A stretch of DNA of 64,000 nt, from contig JBOHDX010000048.1 of assembly GCA_050700835.1 (NCBI GenBank), forward strand, positions 30,925 to 94,924, read 5' to 3'. The stretch's first letter is position 1; each line of letters starts with the position of its first letter. Source of the DNA: JBOHDX01 sp050700835. Its GTDB lineage: Bacteria; Actinomycetota; Actinomycetes; Propionibacteriales; Nocardioidaceae. This document shows positions 53,032-60,149 of the stretch, one piece after another. The position numbers and the translations under genes are program-made. The notes beneath the pieces were generated by a model that did not search any database, had not been told where the DNA came from, and saw only the letters and a program-made list of their open reading frames with translations.

Positions 53032-54012
53032 TCAGGCGCGACCGTCGAAGAGGCTGGTGACGGAGCCGTCCTCGAACACCTCGCGGACGGCGCGGGCGAC
53101 CAGCGGCGCGATGGACAGCTCGGTGAGCTTGTCGAAGCGGCACTCGTCAGGTATCGGCAACGTGTTGGTCACCACGATCTCGCGGGCGACGCTGTTCTTC
53201 AGCCGGTCGACCGCAGGTCCGGAGAACACGGGGTGCGTCGCCGCGATGACGACCGACGCGGCACCAGCCGCGATCAGGGCCTCGGCCGCGTGCACGATGG
53301 TGCCGCCGGTGTCGATGATGTCGTCGACGAGTACGCAGGTGCGTCCCGCAACGTCGCCGACCACCCGGTTCGCCCGGGTCTCGTGGGGCCGGTTGATGTC
53401 GCGCGTCTTGTGGATGAAGGCCAACGGCGCGCCGTCGAGGCGGGCACTCCACAGCTCGGCCACCTTGATCCGACCGGCGTCCGGCGACACGACGGCGAGC
53501 TGCTCCCCGGCGTACCGCTCCGCGACGTGCTCGGCGAGGATCGGCAAGGCCATCAGGTGGTCGACCGGGCCGTCGAAGAAGCCTTGGATCTGGGAGGTGT
53601 GCAGGTCGACGGCCATCAACCGGTTGGCGCCGGCGGTCTTGAACATGTCCGCCACCAGACGGGCCGAGATGGGTTCGCGGCCGCGGTGCTTCTTGTCCTG
53701 CCGGGCATAGCCGTAGTAGGGCAGGATCACCGTGATCCGTTTTGCCGAGGCACGCTTGAGCGCGTCGACCATGAGCAGCTGCTCCATGATCCACCGGTTG
53801 ATCGGTGCGGTGTGGCTCTGCACGACGAACGCGTCGCAGCCACGGACCGACTCCTCGAAGCGCACGTAGAGCTCACCGTTGGCGAAGTCGTACGCGGTCG
53901 TCGGGACCACCCCGCACCCGAGCATCCGTGCCACCTCGGCGGTCAGCGTGGGGTGGGCGCGGCCGGAGAAGAGCATCAGCTTCTTCTCGGTCGTCTTCTT
54001 CAAGCCACTCAC
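53032..54012 (-). CDS. prs: ribose-phosphate pyrophosphokinase (PRPP synthase)
   Basis: A 326-residue class I PRPP synthase, making PRPP from ribose 5-phosphate and ATP for purine, pyrimidine, His and Trp synthesis. Signatures: LPYYGYARQDKKHRGREPISA (flexible loop, ATP site) and the PRPP-binding VLVDDIIDTGGT. Length is normal. It starts with GTG at 54012, overlapping the glmU TGA (GTGA). It is part of the conserved glmU-prs-rplY-pth cluster. Confidence 0.97.
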   Translation of the reverse strand: MSGLKKTTEKKLMLFSGRAHPTLTAEVARMLGCGVVPTTAYDFANGELYVRFEESVRGCDAFVVQSHTAPINRWIMEQLLMVDALKRASAKRITVILPYYGYARQDKKHRGREPISARLVADMFKTAGANRLMAVDLHTSQIQGFFDGPVDHLMALPILAEHVAERYAGEQLAVVSPDAGRIKVAELWSARLDGAPLAFIHKTRDINRPHETRANRVVGDVAGRTCVLVDDIIDTGGTIVHAAEALIAAGAASVVIAATHPVFSGPAVDRLKNSVAREIVVTNTLPIPDECRFDKLTELSIAPLVARAVREVFEDGSVTSLFDGRA

Positions 54013-55520
54013 GAAGGCTCCTGACTGGCGGAGGCGTCCTTATCAGTGTGCCCCAGGTCGGGGTCAGTGGCCGTCGCGGCTTGCGCGGCTTGCGCCGCCG
54101 GTGATCCCGGGCGCTTGCGCGCGACCCAGCCCTCGATGTTGCGCTGGCGCCCGGCACTCACCGCCAGAGCGCCAGGAGGTACGTCCTGACGGATCACCGC
54201 ACCAGCCCCACTGGCCGCACCGTCGCCGATCGTGACGGGGGCGACGTACATGTTGTCGCTGCCCATCCGGCAGTGGTCGCCGACGGTCGTGTGGTGCTTG
54301 TCCACACCGTCGTAGTTGACGAACACGCTGGACGCACCGATGTTGGTGCCGGCCCCGATCGTGGCGTCGCCGACGTAGGTCAGGTGTGGCACCTTCGACC
54401 CGTCCCCGATCTGGGCGTTCTTGGTCTCGACGAACGTGCCGATCTTGCCGCGGGTGCCCAGCTCGGTGCCGGGGCGGAGGTAGGCGAATGGGCCCACGGT
54501 CGCTCCCTCGCCGATCAGGGCCAGGTGTGCCTGCGTACGCACGACTGTGGCGCCGTCGCGGATCTCGACGTTCGTCAACGTGGTGTCGGGTCCGATCACC
54601 ACGGCGTCGCCCACCGTGCTGGCGCCGTGGATCTGGGTCTGCGGGAGGATCGTCACGTCGGTCCCGAGGGCGACGTCGGAGTCGATCCACGTGGTCGCCG
54701 GGTCGACGATGGTGACCCCTGCCCGCATCCACCGCTCCAGTACGCGACGGTTGAGCTCGGCGCCGAGCCGCGCCAGGGCCACCCGGTCGTTGACCCCCTC
54801 GGTCTGCCACGGGTCGTCGGTGGCCATGACCGCGACCTCGTGCCCGTCGTGGCGGGCCAGCGCCACCAGGTCGGTGAGATAGACCTCGCCCTGGGCGTTC
54901 TGGTCGCCGAGCCGGCTCAGCCCGGCGCCGAGGAAGCCGGCGTCGAACGCATAGATCCCGGAGTTGACCTCGTGGATCTCGCGTTGGGCGTCGTCGGCGT
55001 CCGCCTGCTCCACTATGGCGTTGACGGCGCCGTCGGGGGTACGCACGATCCGGCCATAGCCAGTGGGGTCCGCAAGGACCGACGTGATGACCGTGACCGC
55101 CTGGGCGCCGCGCTCGTGCGAGTCGACCAGGGCCTGAAGGGTCTGCGCCTCGAGCAGGGGTACGTCGGCGTACGTCACCACAACCGTGCGCACCGTCGAG
55201 CGGAGCTCGGTGAGCCCGACCGCCACCGCGTGACCGGTGCCGAGCTGCTCCTCCTGGACCGCCAGCGACGCCTCGGGCGCGTGCTCCTGCACGTGCGGCC
55301 CCACCTGGTCGCGGTCGTGACCGATCACGACAACGATCTGGCGGGGGGAGAGGCCTTCGGCCGAGCGCAGCGCGTGCCCGACCAGGCTGCGCCCGCCGAT
55401 CTCGTGCAGAACCTTGGCACGGGTGGACTTCATCCGGGTGCCGGCGCCGGCGGCGAGCACGATCACCGCGACGTCGCTGGTCCCGGCGGGACCGGCTGCG
55501 GGGCTTGACTCGTCGTTCAC
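54009..55520 (-). CDS. glmU: bifunctional GlcNAc-1-phosphate uridyltransferase/acetyltransferase
   Basis: A 503-residue enzyme with two activities for making UDP-GlcNAc. The N-terminal uridyltransferase begins VAVIVLAAGAGTRMKS; the C-terminal half is a left-handed beta-helix with many hexapeptide repeats (for example GDGSKVPHLTYVGDATIGAG), carrying the acetyltransferase. UDP-GlcNAc feeds peptidoglycan and possibly the nearby polysaccharide. The C-terminal 25 residues or so are an Asp/Ala/Thr-rich tail. The start is GTG at 55520 because GAGGAG lies 4 nt upstream; another GTG at 55532 is possible. tRNA-Gln lies just upstream. Confidence 0.95.
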   Translation of the reverse strand: MNDESSPAAGPAGTSDVAVIVLAAGAGTRMKSTRAKVLHEIGGRSLVGHALRSAEGLSPRQIVVVIGHDRDQVGPHVQEHAPEASLAVQEEQLGTGHAVAVGLTELRSTVRTVVVTYADVPLLEAQTLQALVDSHERGAQAVTVITSVLADPTGYGRIVRTPDGAVNAIVEQADADDAQREIHEVNSGIYAFDAGFLGAGLSRLGDQNAQGEVYLTDLVALARHDGHEVAVMATDDPWQTEGVNDRVALARLGAELNRRVLERWMRAGVTIVDPATTWIDSDVALGTDVTILPQTQIHGASTVGDAVVIGPDTTLTNVEIRDGATVVRTQAHLALIGEGATVGPFAYLRPGTELGTRGKIGTFVETKNAQIGDGSKVPHLTYVGDATIGAGTNIGASSVFVNYDGVDKHHTTVGDHCRMGSDNMYVAPVTIGDGAASGAGAVIRQDVPPGALAVSAGRQRNIEGWVARKRPGSPAAQAAQAATATDPDLGHTDKDASASQEPS

Positions 55521-55572
55521 GGGGCTCCTCACCTGGGCGCGCGGCGGGCGGTGGCCCGCTCGAGGCGGGTGG

Positions 55573-55651
55573 CTCCCCGGGTAGGAGTCGAACCTACGTC
55601 GCTAGTCCGCATTCAAAGTGCGGCGGGCCCTGCCGACAGACCAACCGGGGA
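55573..55651 (-). tRNA. tRNA-Gln (UUG)
   Basis: A 79-nt leftward tRNA. The acceptor stem pairs TCCCCGG with CCGGGGA; the anticodon stem CCGCA/TGCGG encloses CTTTGAA, so the anticodon is UUG. The T arm is GTAGG-TTCGACT-CCTAC. The variable region is about 9 nt. CCA is not encoded. The position just before glmU is usual for tRNA-Gln in Actinomycetota. Confidence 0.92.
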
Positions 55652-55712
55652 TCGCTCGGCTCAGCGTACGGAATCGGCGTGAGCATCCCCTCACGGCGTT
55701 CGGGTTCCTGGC

Positions 55713-55739
55713 TACGTCACCGTAGGTTACGGTGGCGTA
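55713..55739. promoter_or_regulatory. candidate operator upstream of the desaturase
   Basis: Two 12-bp arms, TACGTCACCGTA and TACGGTGGCGTA, with one mismatch and a 3-bp spacer. It lies 120 nt upstream of the desaturase ATG in the region 55652-55859, which has no other gene. A TetR-type protein is encoded after the desaturase and is a plausible binder, by analogy with lipid-desaturase regulators; binding is inference. Confidence 0.55.
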
Positions 55740-55859
55740 AGTAGTCCCTCGCCGTCGCTGCCCGCCGGCTCGGCCAGGGCAGACCGCGCCGGCGGCGGGG
55801 ACGCACGGACAATGCCTGCGCACGAAGGACACTGACCTCCGCACGAAGGACGAAGGCCG

Positions 55860-56822
55860 ATGACTGCCACCACCACCGCTCCCCCGCGGCCTGACCAGGA
55901 CCGGGACGACCGCCTTGCCACGATGGGCGGCGACCATCAGTCCCGGGTCGAGCAGACGATGCTCGCGTTGTTCATCCTGCTGCCCTTCGTGGCGGTGGTG
56001 GCCGCGATCCCGCTGGCGTGGGGTGGCTGGCTGGGCTGGCACGACCTCGTGATCATGGGCGTGATGTACGCGATCAGCGGTCACGGCGTCACCGTCGGGT
56101 TCCACCGCCTGTTCACGCACCGGTCGTTCAAGCCGGTGCGGGCGGTCAAGGTGGCACTGGCGATCGCCGGCAGCCTTGCCATCGAAGGCCCGGTGGTGCG
56201 GTGGGTGGCCGACCACCGCAAGCACCACAAGTTCTCCGACCGTGACGGCGACCCGCACTCGCCGTGGCGCTACGGCAGCACCGTCCCGGCCCTGCTCAAG
56301 GGTCTCGCCTATGCCCACATCGGCTGGTTGTTCGACGCCGAGCAGACCCCTCAGCGGCAGTACGCTCCGGACCTGCTGAAGGACCGCGACATCGTGCGCG
56401 TCTCGCGGGCGTTCCCGTACTTCGTACTCGTGTCGATGCTGCTGCCACCCCTGGTGGGCGGCCTGTGGTCGATGTCGTTCCACGGCGCGGTCACCGCGTT
56501 CTTCTGGGGCACCCTGGTGCGCATCGCGGCGCTTCACCACGTCACCTGGTCGATCAACTCGATCTGCCACGCAGTCGGCGAGCGGCCGTTCAAGAGCCGC
56601 GACAAGTCCGGCAACGTGTGGTGGCTGGCGATCCCGTCGATGGGAGAGTCGTGGCACAACCTGCACCACGCCGACCCCACGTGCGCACGGCACGGTGTGA
56701 TGCGCGGCCAGCTCGACACGTCCGCGCGGATCATCTGGGTGCTCGAGCGACTGAGACTGGTCACGGACGTGCGGTGGCCGGTCGCCGAACGCCTCGCCGC
56801 CAAGCGGGCCTCAGTCGCCTGA
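55860..56822 (+). CDS. membrane acyl-CoA/fatty-acid desaturase
   Basis: A 320-residue di-iron membrane desaturase. Three His boxes are intact: HRLFTH (82-87), HRKHH (119-123) and HNLHH (near residue 269). About four hydrophobic segments lie between (35-55, 60-75, 92-110, 180-215). It probably introduces a cis double bond, most likely delta-9, into acyl-CoA or phospholipid chains. The stop codon overlaps the first bases of dispersed repeat copy 2. The TetR gene 101 nt downstream on the same strand may be cotranscribed and autoregulate it through the upstream inverted repeat. Confidence 0.92.
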   Translation: MTATTTAPPRPDQDRDDRLATMGGDHQSRVEQTMLALFILLPFVAVVAAIPLAWGGWLGWHDLVIMGVMYAISGHGVTVGFHRLFTHRSFKPVRAVKVALAIAGSLAIEGPVVRWVADHRKHHKFSDRDGDPHSPWRYGSTVPALLKGLAYAHIGWLFDAEQTPQRQYAPDLLKDRDIVRVSRAFPYFVLVSMLLPPLVGGLWSMSFHGAVTAFFWGTLVRIAALHHVTWSINSICHAVGERPFKSRDKSGNVWWLAIPSMGESWHNLHHADPTCARHGVMRGQLDTSARIIWVLERLRLVTDVRWPVAERLAAKRASVA

Positions 56823-56902
56823 CGGTTTACCACGTTCTCGTGGTAAACCGTCACTTCTCATGGGGTGCATCCCATGAGAAGTGACGAATCCCCGTGAGAA
56901 GT
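56821..56902 (+). repeat. dispersed double-palindrome element, copy 2
   Basis: This copy has a perfect 14-bp stem, GACGGTTTACCACG with loop TTCT (56821-56852), then a second perfect palindrome CACTTCTCATGGG / CCCATGAGAAGTG, then CCGTGAGAAGT. It overlaps the desaturase stop codon and precedes the TetR gene. The second stem differs from copy 1 by changes that keep pairing. Probable role: 3'-end hairpin or terminator, or a mobile repeat unit. Confidence 0.9.
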
Positions 56903-56923
56903 ACGCCCTGTCACACTGAGGAC

Positions 56924-57568
56924 GTGCCGCCAACCAACGACGAGTCCCGCGCGCGGCGTACCACTCGGCGCATGACCGCCGCCGAGCGACGCGAGCAGCT
57001 GATCGAGATCGCCCGCGGGGTGTTCGCCGAACGCGGCTTCGAAGGCACCACCGTCGAGGAGATCGCGGCGCGTGCCGAGGTGTCCAAGCCAGTCATCTAC
57101 GAGCACTTCGGCGGCAAGGAGGGGCTCTACGCGGTCGTCGTCGACCGGGAGGTGCGCCGGCTGCTGGACCGAGTGCGCTCGGCGCTCACCGCCGGACACC
57201 CGCGGGCGCTGCTGGAACAGGCGGCACTCGCGCTCCTGGACTACGTCGAGGACTCCTCCGACGGGTTCCGGATCCTGGTCCGCGACTCACCGGTGGGATC
57301 AGCAACCGGGTCGTACGTGAGCATCATCGGCGACATCGCCAGCCGGGTCGAGCACATCCTCGGAGACGAGTTCCAGGCACGGGGGTTCGACCCGTCGTAC
57401 GCGCCGATGTACGCCCAGATGCTCGTCGGCATGGTGGGCACGACCGGTCAGTGGTGGCTCGATGCACGCGAGCCGGCCAAGGCCGAGGTGGCGGCACACT
57501 TGTGCAACCTGGCGTGGAATGGCTTGTCCGGGCTCGAGCATCAACCCACTCTGATGCGGCACCACTGA
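56924..57568 (+). CDS. TetR-family transcriptional regulator
   Basis: A 214-residue regulator. The N-terminal HTH (about residues 20-65) reads MTAAERREQLIEIARGVF, then TTVEEIAARAEVSKPVIYEHFGGKEGLY, the canonical TetR pattern. The C-terminal ligand domain (about 75-205) has no named signature. It lies after the desaturase and is probably its regulator, perhaps sensing acyl-CoA; this is inferred from position and the upstream repeat. The GTG at 56924 fits the typical length, but the ribosome site is close (GAGG, 2-nt spacer), and the ATG at 56972 is an alternative. The region 56823-56923 holds the dispersed repeat. Confidence 0.88.
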   Translation: MPPTNDESRARRTTRRMTAAERREQLIEIARGVFAERGFEGTTVEEIAARAEVSKPVIYEHFGGKEGLYAVVVDREVRRLLDRVRSALTAGHPRALLEQAALALLDYVEDSSDGFRILVRDSPVGSATGSYVSIIGDIASRVEHILGDEFQARGFDPSYAPMYAQMLVGMVGTTGQWWLDAREPAKAEVAAHLCNLAWNGLSGLEHQPTLMRHH

Positions 57569-57617
57569 GCGGCCTCGACGACTGACCCGGCTGCCTGTCT
57601 CCGTGACGCTTTCTGCC

Positions 57618-57683
57618 GCGGACCGGCGGACCACAACCCGCGGACCGGCGCACCACAACCCGCGGACCGGCGCACCACAACCC
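57618..57683. repeat. 22-bp minisatellite, three units
   Basis: Three tandem copies of a 22-bp unit, gcggaccggcgcaccacaac plus two C residues (the first with one change), between the convergent TetR and VOC-protein genes. It lies just after both stop codons, in keeping with other 3'-end arrays here. Confidence 0.9.
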
Positions 57684-57691
57684 GCGGAGCG

Positions 57692-58045
57692 TCAGAGCGG
57701 GGTGAGGATCTCGACCCGGTTGCCGGCGCCATCGGCGGTGTGGAAGCGACGATGTCCCGGGAAGTCGTCGTCCCAGGTCACCGCGAACCCGCCGCGTTCC
57801 ACCACCGCCGCGAGGGCGTCGATGTCGTCGACCACGAAGGCGGGATGAGCCTTGCGGGCCGGCGCGAACCCCTCCTCGACACCGACGTGCACCTCGACCG
57901 GCGGGTCACGGAACCACACGCCGCCACGCGCTGCCAGCGCCGCAGGCTTGGCCACCTCCGGCAGGCCCAGGACGTCTCGATAGAAGCGCCGCGCCGCGTC
58001 CTCGCCCCCGGCGGGGCACGACACCTGGACGTGGTGGATCCTCAT
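57692..58045 (-). CDS. VOC (glyoxalase/bleomycin-resistance-like) family protein
   Basis: A 117-residue two-module VOC protein. MRIHHVQVSCPAGGEDAARRFYRDVLGLPEV is the first half; HPAFVVDDIDALAAVVERGG and GAGNRVEIL the second. His and Glu residues in these positions are the usual metal ligands. Substrate cannot be told. The ATG overlaps the GNAT stop by 4 nt; it is the last of a three-gene leftward operon. GNAT, VOC and methyltransferase together suggest handling of a small molecule, without further evidence. Confidence 0.85.
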   Translation of the reverse strand: MRIHHVQVSCPAGGEDAARRFYRDVLGLPEVAKPAALAARGGVWFRDPPVEVHVGVEEGFAPARKAHPAFVVDDIDALAAVVERGGFAVTWDDDFPGHRRFHTADGAGNRVEILTPL

Positions 58046-58497
58046 GACCCCGCCGTGAGGTACAGCTTCATCCCCACATGGCTCGGCCGGAAGCTGAGCC
58101 GCCGATAGAACTCGTGCGCGCGAGTACGCCGGGCGTTCGTCGTCAGCTGGACGCGAGCGCAGCCGCGTTGACGAGCCAAGGCCACGACGTGCTGCATCAG
58201 GTCGCGCCCGTGGCCTCGACCGCGCAGGTCCGACGCCGTGCGCACCGACTCGACCTGGCAGACGAGGCCGCCGTCGTAGATCAGCACCCGCAGCCACGTG
58301 ACCGTCGCGGTCGCCACGATCCGCCCGTCGATCTCGCCGACCAGCAGGCATTGGTGGTCGTCGGCGACGAGCTCTGCCATCGCGGCCCGCTGGCGCGCCG
58401 TCACCTCCGCGGGCTCGGCCACCTCGCGGATGGCGTCCTCGGCCAGCAATGCCAGCACCGCCTCCAGGTCGTCGACGTCCGCCTCGCGGATCCTCAT
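58042..58497 (-). CDS. GNAT-family N-acetyltransferase
   Basis: A 151-residue acetyltransferase. The acetyl-CoA loop is in VRTASDLRGRGHGRDLMQHV (R/Q-x-x-G-x-G/A pattern), followed by the C-terminal EFYRRLSFR motif. The substrate is unknown. Its start overlaps the methyltransferase stop and its end overlaps the VOC gene, both by 4 nt. Confidence 0.88.
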   Translation of the reverse strand: MRIREADVDDLEAVLALLAEDAIREVAEPAEVTARQRAAMAELVADDHQCLLVGEIDGRIVATATVTWLRVLIYDGGLVCQVESVRTASDLRGRGHGRDLMQHVVALARQRGCARVQLTTNARRTRAHEFYRRLSFRPSHVGMKLYLTAGS

Positions 58498-59267
58498 CGG
58501 TTCGTCCTCGACGCGACTACGAAGACCCGGCGGAAGGGGAGGACGGTGCCAAAGGGCCGTGCCGGATAGGCCTGCGCCAGCTGCGCCTTGTAGTCCTTGA
58601 CGAACTCGTCACGAAGCTCCGCGGTCAACGCTTGCAGGATCGGGCGTGCCCCGGTGCCCGAGACCCACCTGAACACGGGGTCGGGGCCCTGCAGCACATG
58701 CAGATAGGTCGTCTCCCACGCGTCGACGTGCCAACCCGGGCCGCCGACGGCGTAGAGGTACGTCATCGGGTCGTGGGCGTGAGGGTGCACGACGTCGCCT
58801 GCGTGCTCGGCAAAGCGCGAGTCTGCGGCGAGGTTCCGCAGGATCACGTGGCTCGGCTGGTCGAAGTTGCCCGGAACGCTCCACGCGAACGCACCGCCCG
58901 GAGCGACCCGCTGCGCGAGCCGGGGCAACACCTCCAGATGTCCCGGCACCCACTGGAACGTCGCGTTGGACACCAGAAGGTCGACCGGAGTGTCAGTGCG
59001 CCAGTCGCGGACATCGCCCACCGAGTACGTCACGCGCTCGTCGGTGTTGTCGCTTCGTGCCCGCTCAATCATCTCCGGTGAGGAGTCGATGCCCTGGATC
59101 CGGGCGGCCGGCCATCGGGCCAGCAGCATCGCGGACAGATGACCGGGTCCGCAGCCCAGGTCGACGACGTGGGCGGGTTCGCCCGGCACTCTGGCGACAA
59201 GGTCGGCGAACGGACGCGAACGCTCGTCCGCGTAGCGCAGATAGGTGGTGGGGTCCCACGTCGGCAT
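58494..59267 (-). CDS. trans-aconitate 2-methyltransferase-like SAM methyltransferase
   Basis: A 257-residue class I methyltransferase. VVDLGCGPGHLSAML is the SAM-binding motif I, followed by GIDSSPEMIERAR and DLLVSNATFQWVPGHLEVLPRL, close to the Tam family (WNPxxYxxY start and FQWxP). It probably methylates a carboxyl group on a small acid such as trans-aconitate, but the exact substrate is not proven. GAGGAGG lies 6 nt before ATG 59267; an in-frame ATG 18 nt upstream is less well spaced. It leads the operon and faces the MarR gene across 311 nt. Confidence 0.87.
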   Translation of the reverse strand: MPTWDPTTYLRYADERSRPFADLVARVPGEPAHVVDLGCGPGHLSAMLLARWPAARIQGIDSSPEMIERARSDNTDERVTYSVGDVRDWRTDTPVDLLVSNATFQWVPGHLEVLPRLAQRVAPGGAFAWSVPGNFDQPSHVILRNLAADSRFAEHAGDVVHPHAHDPMTYLYAVGGPGWHVDAWETTYLHVLQGPDPVFRWVSGTGARPILQALTAELRDEFVKDYKAQLAQAYPARPFGTVLPFRRVFVVASRTNR

Positions 59268-59301
59268 CAAGCACCTCCTCGGCAATGGTTCATCCTATAT
59301 T

Positions 59302-59330
59302 CCTTGATGTCAAGATTGTTGATGTCAAGG
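59302..59330. promoter_or_regulatory. two TTGATGTCAA boxes: candidate MarR operators
   Basis: Two identical copies of TTGATGTCAA (59304-59313 and 59319-59328), 15 bp apart, i.e. one and a half helix turns. Each contains the inverted TTGA/TCAA halves seen in many MarR sites. They lie 35-60 nt before the methyltransferase ATG on its strand. Confidence 0.6.
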
Positions 59331-59410
59331 CATCTCTGCCGATCCCATCCGTGCATCAAAGCCGACCCCCTCTACTGCAACGCGAGCGGGCTACCCCGCG
59401 CATCCAAGAT

Positions 59411-59434
59411 TCTCGATGTCAAGACTCTTGACGT
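59411..59434. promoter_or_regulatory. third TCGATGTCAA/CTTGACG box near the marR promoter
   Basis: TCTCGATGTCAAGACTCTTGACG contains a variant of the same box and a second half-site. It lies about 145-170 nt upstream of the MarR ATG. The region 59268-59578 (311 nt) between the two divergent genes holds only these boxes and a low-complexity gatcgg/gaccagg stretch near 59520-59560; no gene is seen. Confidence 0.5.
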
Positions 59435-59578
59435 AGGGTTGGTCGAGCCGACTGGTGAGATCGACAGCGGCAGGAAACGGCCGGGATCGGCCGGATCGCC
59501 CGGAACCTGTCCAGGACCCGCCCGACCAGGATCGATCGGATCCGACCAGGACCAGGACCCGAAGCGAGGAGACACCCG

Positions 59579-60070
59579 ATGACGGACGAGGTCGACCGGC
59601 TGGTCGCGGCGTGGCGACGGGAGCGACCGGATCTCGACGTCAGACCGATGGAGATCCTCAGCCGCGTCACCCGCCTCGCCCGTCACCTCGATCGGGCCCG
59701 TCGCCAGGCGTTCGCTGACCACGATCTCGAGACCTGGGAGTTCGACGTGTTGTCGGCCCTGCGTCGCTCGGGGTCGCCCTACCAGCTCTCGCCGGGCCGG
59801 CTGTTGCGCGAGACGCTCGTGACGAGCGGCACCATGACCAACCGAGTCGACCGGCTCACGGACCGCGGCCTGGTCGAGCGACTGCCCGACCTCTCCGACC
59901 GGCGTGGCGTGCAGGTCCGCCTCACCGCGGCCGGCAGGCGTACTGTCGACGCCGCCATGGAGGCGCTGCTGGAGCGGGAGCGCACGTTGTTGTCCGGCAT
60001 TCCCGCACGGGACGGTCGCGCCCTGGCCGATAGCCTCCGGATCCTCGTCACGCCTTTCGACGACGCCTGA
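59579..60070 (+). CDS. MarR-family transcriptional regulator
   Basis: A 163-residue winged-helix regulator. The first helix pair covers about residues 1-50; the HTH SPYQLSPGRLLRETLVTSGTMTNRVDRL (about 66-93) and the wing LPDLSDRRGVQVRLTAAG (about 101-118) are typical. It should bind as a dimer, most likely to the TTGATGTCAA boxes in the shared intergenic region, and control the divergent methyltransferase operon and itself. GAGGAG lies 7 nt before the ATG. No cysteine pair is seen, so a ligand rather than redox signal is likely; this is inference. Confidence 0.9.
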   Translation: MTDEVDRLVAAWRRERPDLDVRPMEILSRVTRLARHLDRARRQAFADHDLETWEFDVLSALRRSGSPYQLSPGRLLRETLVTSGTMTNRVDRLTDRGLVERLPDLSDRRGVQVRLTAAGRRTVDAAMEALLERERTLLSGIPARDGRALADSLRILVTPFDDA

Positions 60071-60149
60071 CGGGGGTCAGCGAGACGACGCCTGACGGTT
60101 GCCGATCTCCCGACGGCGCCCCGTCAACTCGACCGACGCCTGATGGGCG

